Shown in pieces: positions 35,087 through 42,141 of a stretch of DNA of 64,000 nt. The translations under genes were made by a program, and so were the position numbers. The notes beneath the pieces were generated by a model. The model did no database searches, had not been told where the DNA came from, and was given only the letters and a program-made list of their open reading frames with translations. This DNA comes from Phycisphaerae bacterium (GTDB taxonomy: Bacteria; Planctomycetota; Phycisphaerae; Phycisphaerales; Phycisphaeraceae), in NCBI GenBank assembly GCA_030425705.1, contig JAUHZU010000010.1, forward strand, positions 62,001-126,000, read 5' to 3'. How positions within the stretch are numbered: the first letter of the stretch is position 1; each line of letters starts with the position of its first letter.

Positions 35087-36247
35087 TCACGCCACCGACG
35101 CGCGTTCCGCCTCGGTCAGCCCGATCAGGCCGACGATGTCGTCGACCCGGACCACCGCGCCCGTCTCTGCGGAGCGGCGCACGGCTTCCATCAGGCAGAA
35201 CGTCTCCAGCCCCTCGACCAGCCCCGGGGCGTGTGGCGTGCCGTGCAGCAGCGCGGCCGCGAAGTGGTCGGCGTAGTTCGAGAACTCGCCGTAGTGCATG
35301 CCGTGCACCTCGTTGTTGAAGTAGTACCCCCGCTTCTCGTAGAGGTAGTCTTCTTTGATCTCCGCGCCGTCGGGGCCGGTGTGCAGGTAGCGCATGTCGT
35401 GGTACTGTGCGAGGGAGGACCCCTCGCTGCCGTAGAGCATCAGCTCGATCGCGTTGCGTGCGCTGGGCAGCTCGTGCAGGCCGTAGTGGCCCAGCGCCCT
35501 GCCGAGCGTGCCATCTTTGCCGACGACGTTCACGGTGTACAGGTCGTTGGAGGCGACGTTGTACTTCCTGCCGAGCGCGCTGCGCGTGCCCACGGCGTGG
35601 ACCGTGTCGATCGGCCCGCAGTACCAACGCAGCAGGTCCAGCGGGTGGCTCATCCCCAGGTACACCCAGTCCGAGTCGGTCGCGGCCCACGGGCTCTTGT
35701 CGTAGTACCAGTCCATCCGGTGGTTGTAGTGCGCGTCCGCCAACTCGACCGTGCCGACGTCGCCGCGCTCGAAGGCCGCGCGCTGTCGGCGGAAGGGCTC
35801 GAAGAAGCGCGTGCTCTGCCCGACCAGCAGCTTCATCCCCGTCTCACGCGCCGCGGTAAGGATGCGCTTCGCATCATCCACCGAGTTGACCAGCGGCTTG
35901 GTGCAGATGACGTGCTTGCCGGCACGGAAGGCGCGCTCGATGTGCTCGCCGTGCATCGGGTCGGGTGTATAGATCGCGACGATGTCGACGTCGCTGCGAG
36001 CGAGCAGGGCGTCGTAGTCGGCGGTGTAGTAGAGCCCCGGCGCGTCGTGCTCGGCCGCGGCGAGCTTGTCGGGGTTCATGTCGCAGCCGGCGACGGCCCG
36101 GGCGTGGGGCGAGCGGTAGGCCGTCTCCCCGGCCGTGCCGACCGTCGCGGGGATGGGGGTGTTGAGCCCGACCAGGAGGGTCCGGCCCTCGTGGAGGCCC
36201 AGGACGCCGACGCCGAGCGGGGGGGAGGAGGGGGTCATGCGGGTCAT
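35087..36247 (-). CDS. Gfo/Idh/MocA-family oxidoreductase
   Basis: NAD(P)-dependent sugar dehydrogenase, 386 residues from ATG 36247 (ATG 36238 is also possible). The N-terminal Rossmann domain begins GVGVLGLHEGRTLLVG, which lacks the strict GxGxxG; then DVDIVAIYTPDPMHGEHIERAFRAGKHVICTKPLV holds the conserved Lys of the CEKP-like motif. The C-terminal domain has HPLDLLRWYCG with the catalytic His. It is convergent with the GH172-like gene and divergent from the PEP-CTERM gene. It may oxidise or reduce sugars released by the locus. Confidence 0.85.
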   Translation of the reverse strand: MTRMTPSSPPLGVGVLGLHEGRTLLVGLNTPIPATVGTAGETAYRSPHARAVAGCDMNPDKLAAAEHDAPGLYYTADYDALLARSDVDIVAIYTPDPMHGEHIERAFRAGKHVICTKPLVNSVDDAKRILTAARETGMKLLVGQSTRFFEPFRRQRAAFERGDVGTVELADAHYNHRMDWYYDKSPWAATDSDWVYLGMSHPLDLLRWYCGPIDTVHAVGTRSALGRKYNVASNDLYTVNVVGKDGTLGRALGHYGLHELPSARNAIELMLYGSEGSSLAQYHDMRYLHTGPDGAEIKEDYLYEKRGYYFNNEVHGMHYGEFSNYADHFAAALLHGTPHAPGLVEGLETFCLMEAVRRSAETGAVVRVDDIVGLIGLTEAERASVA

Positions 36248-36312
36248 TCCGGGGGTGGGAGGCGGCGATTCGGGGTCATGAGGGCGGGTGATGAGCAAAC
36301 CGGCAAAATTTC

Positions 36313-36378
36313 GTTCGCTAAGGGTTGACACGCCCTAGGTGACGATTATAGTAACCATTGTTGTTCGAGATAGTGAAC
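36313..36378 (+). promoter_or_regulatory. Promoter of PEP-CTERM gene with two GTTCG-type operator sites
   Basis: TTGACA at 36325-36330 and TATAGT at 36347-36352 are 16 bases apart. GTTCGCTAAGG at 36313-36323 runs into the -35 box, and GTTCGAGATAGTGAAC at 36363-36378 lies just after the expected start of transcription. The second is a near copy of the palindrome in the pseudopilin promoter at 37985-38000. Confidence 0.65.
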
Positions 36379-36451
36379 TTCTGCCTCATCTTGAGGCACC
36401 GACGGAACCGACCTTTTCTACTCACCTTTTTTCTCTCTCGGAGGATCGAAA

Positions 36452-37093
36452 ATGAAACTCGCACTGACCACCGCCGCCGCCCTGTTCGCCGCTTCGTCGG
36501 CTGTTGCCGCGCCGATCGCCTTGAGCAATGCTGGTCTTGAGACCAACGCTTCTGCGATCTTCGGCTCGCTTGATGACTGGGGTCCCAACGGCGGCTGGGC
36601 CGACCACGCCGGGTTCGCCAACACCGGCTACGACGCCTCGATGGGCAATAACTTTGGCTTTTACTCTGCGGGGACCACGGAGTATGTCCTCCAAGCGACC
36701 GGCGTGACGATCGCGGCCGGCACGAACTACTCAGTCAACCTCGGCGCGGTCACCGGCGGCGGTAATGACACTGGGACTGTCGCCTACGTTCTCGCTTACG
36801 TCAACGCTGGTGCGGATGTGTCGGACGGGGTCGATGCGGGTGAGTTCACCGTTTTTGCTAGCGCAACACAGGTCGTCGGTGATCCGTGGGTCGCGGGCAC
36901 GGGCGTGACTTCGACGGCGTCCGGTGCCGCGATCGGTCAGGAGCTCCTCGTTGGCCTTGGGTCGGGTGCCGAAGGCGGTGCCGACGACATCTGGTTCGAC
37001 AACTTCACTGCCGATGCCAGCCCCGTCCCCGAGCCCGGCTCGCTGGCGCTGATCGGCCTGGGCGGCCTCGCGATGCTCCGCCGCCGCCGCTAA
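36452..37093 (+). CDS. PEP-CTERM exported protein
   Basis: A 213-residue exported protein: signal peptide (residues 1-20, cleavage near AVA-AP), a beta-rich domain rich in Gly, Asn and Thr, and the C-terminal sorting signal VPEPGSLALIGLGGL followed by an Arg tract. The tail is recognised and cut by an exosortase, usually with an extracellular polysaccharide system. A GGAGG site at 36438-36442 sets the start. The leader is about 90 bases long, unlike the many leaderless genes here. The core domain is not recognised; a carbohydrate-binding role is possible given the neighbours. Confidence 0.85.
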   Translation: MKLALTTAAALFAASSAVAAPIALSNAGLETNASAIFGSLDDWGPNGGWADHAGFANTGYDASMGNNFGFYSAGTTEYVLQATGVTIAAGTNYSVNLGAVTGGGNDTGTVAYVLAYVNAGADVSDGVDAGEFTVFASATQVVGDPWVAGTGVTSTASGAAIGQELLVGLGSGAEGGADDIWFDNFTADASPVPEPGSLALIGLGGLAMLRRRR

Positions 37094-37123
37094 CCCCGGC
37101 TACCGTATCCTGCCTCCTCCTAT

Positions 37124-37162
37124 CGCCGCGGCACCCGTCCCCAAGGGTGCCGCGGCGTTTTT
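37124..37162 (+). terminator. Intrinsic terminator after the PEP-CTERM gene
   Basis: A perfect 13-base stem (37124-37136 with 37145-37157), an 8-base loop and five T residues. The T-run overlaps the -35 region of the next gene. Confidence 0.93.
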
Positions 37163-37196
37163 GCGCCCGACCCCCGGTGGGCTATACTCCACGCCC
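37161..37196 (+). promoter_or_regulatory. Leaderless promoter of the XRE-cupin gene
   Basis: TTGCGC at 37161-37166 and TATACT at 37183-37188, 16 bases apart; the ATG follows eight bases after the -10 box and no ribosome site is present. Confidence 0.5.
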
Positions 37197-37820
37197 ATGC
37201 CCACCCCCAAGCCACGCAACCCCCGGCCGAACCGCCAGCCCGCCGCCGAGCCGGCCGACTCCAACAACCTGGGCATCGGCGAACGGACCCGTCACGCCCG
37301 CAAGGAGGCCGGGATGACCCTTGCCGTCCTCTCCCGGGCCTCGGGGGTCTCCAAGGCCATGCTCTCCCAGATCGAGCAGAACAAGGCCAACCCCACCGTT
37401 GCGGTGCTCCACAAGATCGCCACGGCCCTCAACACCACCGTCGGCGACCTCATCGACCAGCCCGACCCCGAGCCGCTGTTCGAGGTCATCCGCGCCGGCG
37501 ACCCGCACCACGTCTGGACCTCCCACCAGCCCTGCTCGGGCCGGTCCCTCTCGCCCCTGTGGATGGAAAAGTCCCTCGAGTTCTTCGACCTGAGCTTCCC
37601 CAAGGCCGGCGAGCTGGCTTCCAAGCCCCACGCGGCGGGCACGATCGAGCTGGTGACCGTCATGAAGGGCGAGGTCGAGGTGAAGTCCGGCGGGCGGGTG
37701 ATCAAGCTCCTCGTGGGCGACTCGGCGACCTACTCGGCCGACGTCGAGCACCACCTGCGCAACACCGGCCGGGGCGAGGCGAACGTCCTGCTCGTGGTCA
37801 GCTACAGCTCCCCCGAGTAG
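37197..37820 (+). CDS. XRE-family regulator with cupin sensor domain
   Basis: A 207-residue transcription factor. Residues about 27-85 are a Cro/CI helix-turn-helix (IGERTRHARKEAGMTLAVLSRASGVSKAMLSQIEQNKANPTVAVLHKIATALN, shown in parts in this family). Residues about 125-205 are a cupin barrel with GTIELVTVMKGEVEV and VGDSATYSADVEHHLRNTG, which in relatives binds a small ligand or metal. Such proteins (PuuR-like) control amine, sugar or amino-acid genes. It sits between a PEP-CTERM gene and three pseudopilin genes, and is a candidate reader of the shared 16-bp palindrome nearby, which is inference. ATG 37197 chosen from the -10 box position. Confidence 0.85.
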   Translation: MPTPKPRNPRPNRQPAAEPADSNNLGIGERTRHARKEAGMTLAVLSRASGVSKAMLSQIEQNKANPTVAVLHKIATALNTTVGDLIDQPDPEPLFEVIRAGDPHHVWTSHQPCSGRSLSPLWMEKSLEFFDLSFPKAGELASKPHAAGTIELVTVMKGEVEVKSGGRVIKLLVGDSATYSADVEHHLRNTGRGEANVLLVVSYSSPE

Positions 37821-37890
37821 GCCGGGCAGGCCCTCGGCCCCGATCACGACAGACCTTCGGTTCCGGCATCCCGCCGACCCATCCCCGATC

Positions 37891-37918
37891 CACCGGCCGC
37901 ACAGGCGGGGTGTTTTTT
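37891..37918 (+). terminator. Intrinsic terminator after the XRE-cupin gene
   Basis: CACC and CCGC pair with GCGG and GGTG around an ACAG loop, with a two-base bulge, and six T residues follow. Weaker stem than the other terminators in this stretch. Confidence 0.65.
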
Positions 37919-37968
37919 CCGTGGGCCCGGCGGTCCTATAGAAAGTTGGGCGGTTTTGGTCGCGGGCG

Positions 37969-38000
37969 TTGACAATAGATTTTTGTTCGCTAAAGTGAAC
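37969..38000 (+). promoter_or_regulatory. Pseudopilin promoter with 16-bp palindromic operator
   Basis: TTGACA at 37969-37974 and TAAAGT at 37991-37996 are 16 bases apart. The palindrome GTTCGCTAAAGTGAAC (37985-38000) covers the -10 box, a position suited to repression. A close variant lies in the PEP-CTERM promoter 1.6 kb away. Confidence 0.7.
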
Positions 38001-38041
38001 ATGAGCCGATGACCCCTCCACGCCCAGACCAGGAGTCCCGC

Positions 38042-38890
38042 ATGCCCATCCGTACCCGCCACGCCTTCACCCTGATCGAACTGCTCGTGGTGATCTCGAT
38101 CATCGCGCTCTTGATCGCCATCCTCCTGCCGGCCCTCGGCGCGGCCCGCGAGTCGGCCCGCGGGGCCCAGTGTCTGGCCAACGTCCGGACGCACGCCCAA
38201 GGCGCGATCAACTTCGCCAACGACAACAAGGACGGCCTGCCCAGCAACGAGGGGTTCGACGGCGTCTGGAACAATAACGGGGCCGAGAGCTATAAGCGGT
38301 CCTGGTCGTACTGGACGCCCAACTCCGGGGCCTACCTGACCGAGGCCGACATGGAAGAGCACGCGCCCGACAGCGGCACGATCTTCCCCTACAACCAGTC
38401 GCCGGACACCTACCGCTGCCCGAGTCTTCCCAAGGGGGACTTCCAGTCCGGAGAAGGCAGCAACGGCTTCTATGACTACACGATCCTGATCGGCGTCTGT
38501 GGCGCAAAGTCCGAGACCTACCCGCTCGAATCTTCCGCTCTCAACTCTGATGTTGACCGCGTCCCCTCCCCCATGTTTATTGAGGAGAGTCCGTCCACCA
38601 ACCTTAACGGCTCATCGCCCGACTCGGGCCATGCCGCGACGGACCTTATGGGTTCTTGGCACAAAGGCCGGGGTCAGTTCTCCTCGATCGACGGCAGTGC
38701 GCACTCCGTCGAGTCCAAGGCCACCGCCAGTGACACCGGCATTACCGCCAGTGAATGGGTCGGTAACCCCGTGCCCGGCATCGGCAGTTCCGTCCCCCGC
38801 GTTGCCTCCGGCGATTACCAGGGCTGGGCCTACCTCGTCGGCTCGGGCTTCAGCGGCACCGAAGGGTTCTGGGGCAACTGGAACCGCTAA
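38042..38890 (+). CDS. Type II pseudopilin-like H-X9-DG protein
   Basis: A 282-residue protein with a prepilin N-terminus: short basic leader, then [24 protein letters not shown], the methylation/cleavage motif with Glu5 of the mature chain. The soluble domain has W-H-K...[10 protein letters not shown], a His followed by nine residues and Asp-Gly, the H-X9-DG signature of planctomycete and verrucomicrobial families (DUF1559-like). AGGAG before ATG 38042 decides the start. It is likely an exported or surface pilin-like subunit; whether it assembles is unknown. A close paralogue follows 100 bases downstream. Confidence 0.88.
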   Translation: MPIRTRHAFTLIELLVVISIIALLIAILLPALGAARESARGAQCLANVRTHAQGAINFANDNKDGLPSNEGFDGVWNNNGAESYKRSWSYWTPNSGAYLTEADMEEHAPDSGTIFPYNQSPDTYRCPSLPKGDFQSGEGSNGFYDYTILIGVCGAKSETYPLESSALNSDVDRVPSPMFIEESPSTNLNGSSPDSGHAATDLMGSWHKGRGQFSSIDGSAHSVESKATASDTGITASEWVGNPVPGIGSSVPRVASGDYQGWAYLVGSGFSGTEGFWGNWNR

Positions 38891-38930
38891 GCCAGACGGC
38901 TGGCCCGGTCCGCACGCACCGACTTGCACC

Positions 38931-38958
38931 ACGGGCAGCCCTTTGGCTGCCCGTTTTT
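38931..38958 (+). terminator. Intrinsic terminator between the two pseudopilin paralogues
   Basis: Perfect 10-base stem ACGGGCAGCC (38931-38940) with GGCTGCCCGT (38945-38954), four-base loop, and a run of five T including the last stem base. It separates the paralogues into two transcripts or lowers read-through. Confidence 0.88.
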
Positions 38959-38987
38959 CTTAGGCCCCGCACCCTATGAGGCCCGCC

Positions 38988-39830
38988 ATGCGACGATCCA
39001 AACACGCCTTTACCCTGATCGAGTTGCTAGTAGTCATCTCGATTATCGCGCTGCTCATCGGTATCCTGCTGCCCGCGCTCGGCGCGGCGCGCGAGTCCGC
39101 ACGCTCCGCCCAGTGCCTGGCCAACCTCCGCTCGATCGCCCAGGGCGCCGCGAACTTCGCCAACGACCACGACGACCGTCTGCCCACGACCGCCGGCTGG
39201 GACGGCCCGTGGAACAATAACGGCGCGCAGCCCTACATCCGTAGCTGGGTCTACTGGAACGACTCCAACGGGGCCGGCTTCGGCACGCTCGCCGACCTCG
39301 AAGACCACGCGCCCACCAGCGGGACGCTCTGGCCCTACCTCCAGGCCGAGGACATCTACCTCTGCCCGTCCGTCGCGCCGGCCCCGCTCGGTTCGGGCGA
39401 GGGCGGCAACGGCTTCTTCGACTTCACCATGATCGGCGGGCTCATCGGCGCACGCGTCGAGACCGTACCCCTCGAGTCCACCGCGCTCAACTCCAGCATC
39501 GGCAAGATCCCCACGCCCGTCTTCTTTGAGGAAGACTACGCCCAGTACCTCAACACCCTTTCGCCGGAGGGCGGGCACTTCGGCACCGACCGGCTGGGCT
39601 CCTGGCACCGCGGCGGTCGGGGGCAGCTCGCCTCTATCGACGCCAGCGCACACTCGGTCGACTCCGAACCCACCGCCTCCGACCCTGGGCTCTACGCCAA
39701 CGAGTGGGTCGGCAACCCGGTGCCCGGCATCGGCAGCGGCGTCCCCCGCGTCGCCTCGGGCGACTACCGGGGCTGGGCCTACCTCCAAGGCCCCGGCGGC
39801 CTCGAGTTCTGGGGCATCTGGAACCGCTGA
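38988..39830 (+). CDS. Type II pseudopilin-like protein, paralogue of the preceding gene
   Basis: A 280-residue protein with the prepilin motif [24 protein letters not shown] and a soluble domain aligned along its length to the upstream gene (both share [87 protein letters not shown]). The H-X9-DG position here reads SWHRG...SIDASAHSVD, so Gly is changed to Ala and the gap is one longer. ATG 38988 has AGG seven bases upstream; ATG 38976 is the alternative. It arose by tandem duplication. Confidence 0.85.
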   Translation: MRRSKHAFTLIELLVVISIIALLIGILLPALGAARESARSAQCLANLRSIAQGAANFANDHDDRLPTTAGWDGPWNNNGAQPYIRSWVYWNDSNGAGFGTLADLEDHAPTSGTLWPYLQAEDIYLCPSVAPAPLGSGEGGNGFFDFTMIGGLIGARVETVPLESTALNSSIGKIPTPVFFEEDYAQYLNTLSPEGGHFGTDRLGSWHRGGRGQLASIDASAHSVDSEPTASDPGLYANEWVGNPVPGIGSGVPRVASGDYRGWAYLQGPGGLEFWGIWNR

Positions 39831-40174
39831 GTTGGCAGACGACGTAGCCCCGGGCGTCTGCCTGACCGAGTGAACACCCTCGCCGGACGCTCCTGGCAGG
39901 CCGTCTGCGGATCTTCTGAGTACCGGTTCACCGCTTGTCTGGATCGGTGTGGGCAAGGTCCTGTTTCATGTTTTTTGGCGGTTTCGGTCCCCCGAAGTAG
40001 CTAAATCACACTTCGATAGCATTGTTTGCATGAGATGAGCCCGGGAACGCTTCTATTCCGGCGGGAGCGTGTTATCCTATGTTTACGCCTTTCTGCGGGG
40101 CGTATCCGGCCTGGTCCATCGGGGCGCCCGGGTGCGTGCATGTCCATTTCTTCCCGTCCGACAGGAGTTCCCCT
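39831..40174. other. Intergenic region, 344 bases, no gene
   Basis: Contains a hairpin with 8-base arms (GGCAGACG 39834-39841, CGTCTGCC 39855-39862) that may end the upstream transcript, a partial third copy of its arm near 39900, an AT-rich stretch (39960-40035) with GCTAAA and possible promoter elements, and a TATCCT box near 40074 before the next gene. No coding frame is convincing. Confidence 0.5.
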
Positions 40175-40945
40175 ATGTCCGAGCCCAAGCCCCGCGCGTT
40201 TACCTTGATCGAACTGCTGGTGGTGATCTCGATCATCGCGCTGTTGATCGCGATCCTGCTGCCGGCCTTGGGGGCCGCGCGGAAGTCCGCGAAGAATGTC
40301 CAGTGCACCAGCAACCTGCACCAGGCCGGCATCGGCGCAACCGCATACGCCACAGACTTTAAGAACACGCTGCCGCCCCAGTCGCCTGCCGGCAAGCCGA
40401 CGGACATCAAGGTCAACGGGTGGGACCTCCGCGACGCGGTCGGGTCGTATGTCAACTTCCAGCTCCTGCAGTGCCCCATGACCGCGCAGGAAATCAACCT
40501 GAACGAGGAAAACACAGCGACGATCATCGAGTCCAGCTACGGCTTCTATTGGAACTGGAAGTGGGACGACCAGGGGGCGCTGGTCAACGCCCGGCTGGAA
40601 CACCCCGAGGACCGCTACACCTACTACGTCGGGCCCATCAAACGCGAGTTCGACATCCTGGCAATGGACTACGACACCTACGGCAGCCGGTGGGAGAGCT
40701 CCCACCCCGCGGAAACCCTCTCGCCCGCGTTCTCTCCCAACCAGCCCGGCTCGCCGCACGCGTGGTCCCGCTGGCAGAACGACGGCGGGCTCCGCGGGCC
40801 GATCACCAAGAACTACCTGCACACCGACGGGTCGGTCGAGACCTTCGGCAACGTCTCCCCCAACCATACGAACGTTGAGATGTTCATCCTCCCGTCGTTC
40901 ACCGGGGTCAACGGCTGGTGGGTGTGGATGCCTGAAGCCGACTGA
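40175..40945 (+). CDS. Type II pseudopilin-like protein
   Basis: A 256-residue protein with the prepilin N-terminus [32 protein letters not shown] and a different soluble domain from the two upstream paralogues: a Cys pair flanks a segment like CTSNLHQAGIGATAYATDFKN and LLQCPMTAQEIN, and the end reads NYLHTDGSVETFGNVS, a variant of the DG motif. ACAGGAG upstream sets ATG 40175; the frame is open from 40079. The third prepilin-like gene in a row, suggesting a local cluster of surface proteins. Confidence 0.85.
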   Translation: MSEPKPRAFTLIELLVVISIIALLIAILLPALGAARKSAKNVQCTSNLHQAGIGATAYATDFKNTLPPQSPAGKPTDIKVNGWDLRDAVGSYVNFQLLQCPMTAQEINLNEENTATIIESSYGFYWNWKWDDQGALVNARLEHPEDRYTYYVGPIKREFDILAMDYDTYGSRWESSHPAETLSPAFSPNQPGSPHAWSRWQNDGGLRGPITKNYLHTDGSVETFGNVSPNHTNVEMFILPSFTGVNGWWVWMPEAD

Positions 40946-41008
40946 TGGTGGGTGACCCTCCCGAAATGGCTGTCGAGGCATCAGTTCGATTGTGTGATGT
41001 AATGAAAT

Positions 41009-41040
41009 GACAAGCACCGCCGAGGTCGGCGGTGCTTGTC
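41009..41040. terminator. Strong hairpin between convergent units
   Basis: A perfect 14-base stem (41009-41022 with 41027-41040) and a four-base AGGT loop. No T-run follows on the plus strand; on the minus strand ATTTCATTA follows. It probably limits read-through in both directions. Confidence 0.65.
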
Positions 41041-41082
41041 TGTTCGGAAGGTTAGCCCTTGATGGGGCGGTGGTCCGCCTGC

Positions 41083-41398
41083 TCAGGCGCGGCGGCGGAC
41101 GAGCATGAGCCCGCCCAGCCCGATCAGCGCCAGCGGGCCGGGCTCGGGTACGGCTTCACCGCTGTGGGCGAAGACGACCATGCGGTCGCCGTCGGTGTTG
41201 GTGATCATGACGGAGATGAAGAACTTCGCGGCGTTGAGAACCCAGTTTCCGACGCAAAAGGCCCGGCGTTCCCCCTAGGGGTTATTTTGTAGTTGAAGTG
41301 GCTTAGGAGGTGGTTCCGGGGTTGCCGGGTCGGGATCGGGAAGCTAATATCTTTGAAGTAGTGGTCATCACTGGCCACATCCACCAGCCCCCGGAAGC
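41083..41398 (-). pseudogene. Decayed PEP-CTERM protein gene (frameshifted remnant)
   Basis: On the minus strand a frame ending at 41083 encodes a complete PEP-CTERM tail: AHSGEAVPEPGPLALIGLGG followed by a hydrophobic residue run and RRRA. Upstream this frame closes at a TAG (41275-41277), but the neighbouring frame reads on in protein-like sequence (DVASDDHYFKDISFPIP, then HFNYKITPRGNAGPFASETGF) that would join it after a one-base shift near 41235-41260. No start codon or signal peptide is left. It lies between the pseudopilin gene and the response regulator. Evidence is direct for the tail and inferred for the shift. Confidence 0.6.
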
Positions 41399-41399
41399 T

Positions 41400-41436
41400 C
41401 GCGTCGGCGGATTCGTCCGCTGACGCGGGTTTTTTT
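41400..41436 (+). terminator. Hairpin with T-run, plus strand
   Basis: CGCGTCGGCGGA (41400-41411) pairs with TCCGCTGACGCG (41416-41427) except for one base, with a TTCG loop, and a run of seven T ends at 41436. It faces the end of the response-regulator operon and overlaps the upstream side of the decayed PEP-CTERM gene. Confidence 0.75.
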
Positions 41437-41472
41437 ATGCCTGGGCAGTGGCGTCGGCGGCAGGGCGAGAGA

Positions 41473-42141
41473 TCAGAGCGGGGCGATGCCGACCTTGATG
41501 GCGAACCGGGCGAGGCCGACGCGGTCGTGGATGTCGAGCTTGCGCATGATGCGGTTGGTGTGGACGGCGACGGTGTTGTCGCTGATGCCCATGTCGGCGG
41601 CGATGCGTTTGCGGGAGTCGCCCATGCCGACGGCACGGAGGACCTCGCGTTCGCGCTGGGTGAGCATGCCCAGGCGGGTCTCACCGGTGACGGGCTGGTC
41701 GGGCCGGCTGGCGTGGACACGGAGCCGGCCGCGGATCTCTTCGGAGAGGTAGACCCCGCCGTCCACGATGTGGCGGATGGCGTCGACGAGCAGCTCCGGG
41801 GCGTCGGACTTGCTGAGCATGCCGGCGGCACCGACAGCGGTCGCCTGCTCGATGAAGGCGTCGTTCCAGAAGGCGCTGAGGAAGACGATCTGTGTGCCGG
41901 CGTCGGACTTGTTGAGCTGGCGTGCGGCGTCGAAGCAGCTGATGCCGGGCATGTCGATATCCATGACGACGATATCGAAGTCGTGCTGTGCGGCGAGTTC
42001 GAGCCCGGCGTTCGCGTCGGGTGCGGTGTGGGGGACGACCAGGTCGGGCTCGTCCTCGAGGCGTCGCGCGAGGGAGGCGCGGACGAGCTGGTGGTCGTCG
42101 ATGAGCAGGACGCGGGTGGGTGCGGAGTCGGTGGCGGTCAT
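41473..42141 (-). CDS. NarL/LuxR-family response regulator
   Basis: A 222-residue two-component regulator. The receiver domain has the acidic pair in VLLIDDHQLV, the phospho-acceptor Asp61 in VVMDIDMPG, the Thr/Ser position in FLSAFWND and Lys in MLSKSD. The C-terminal LuxR-type HTH reads LTQREREVLRAVGMGDSRKRIAADMGISDNTVAVHTNRIMRKL. Its ATG overlaps the kinase stop by four bases (ATGA), so it is the partner of that kinase. Target genes are unknown. Confidence 0.93.
   Translation of the reverse strand: MTATDSAPTRVLLIDDHQLVRASLARRLEDEPDLVVPHTAPDANAGLELAAQHDFDIVVMDIDMPGISCFDAARQLNKSDAGTQIVFLSAFWNDAFIEQATAVGAAGMLSKSDAPELLVDAIRHIVDGGVYLSEEIRGRLRVHASRPDQPVTGETRLGMLTQREREVLRAVGMGDSRKRIAADMGISDNTVAVHTNRIMRKLDIHDRVGLARFAIKVGIAPL

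Noticed and set aside
36361-36378. tRNA-like TTCGA T-loop word near the PEP-CTERM promoter
   Set aside because: TTCGAGA is part of the 16-base operator-like palindrome; no acceptor or anticodon stem surrounds it.
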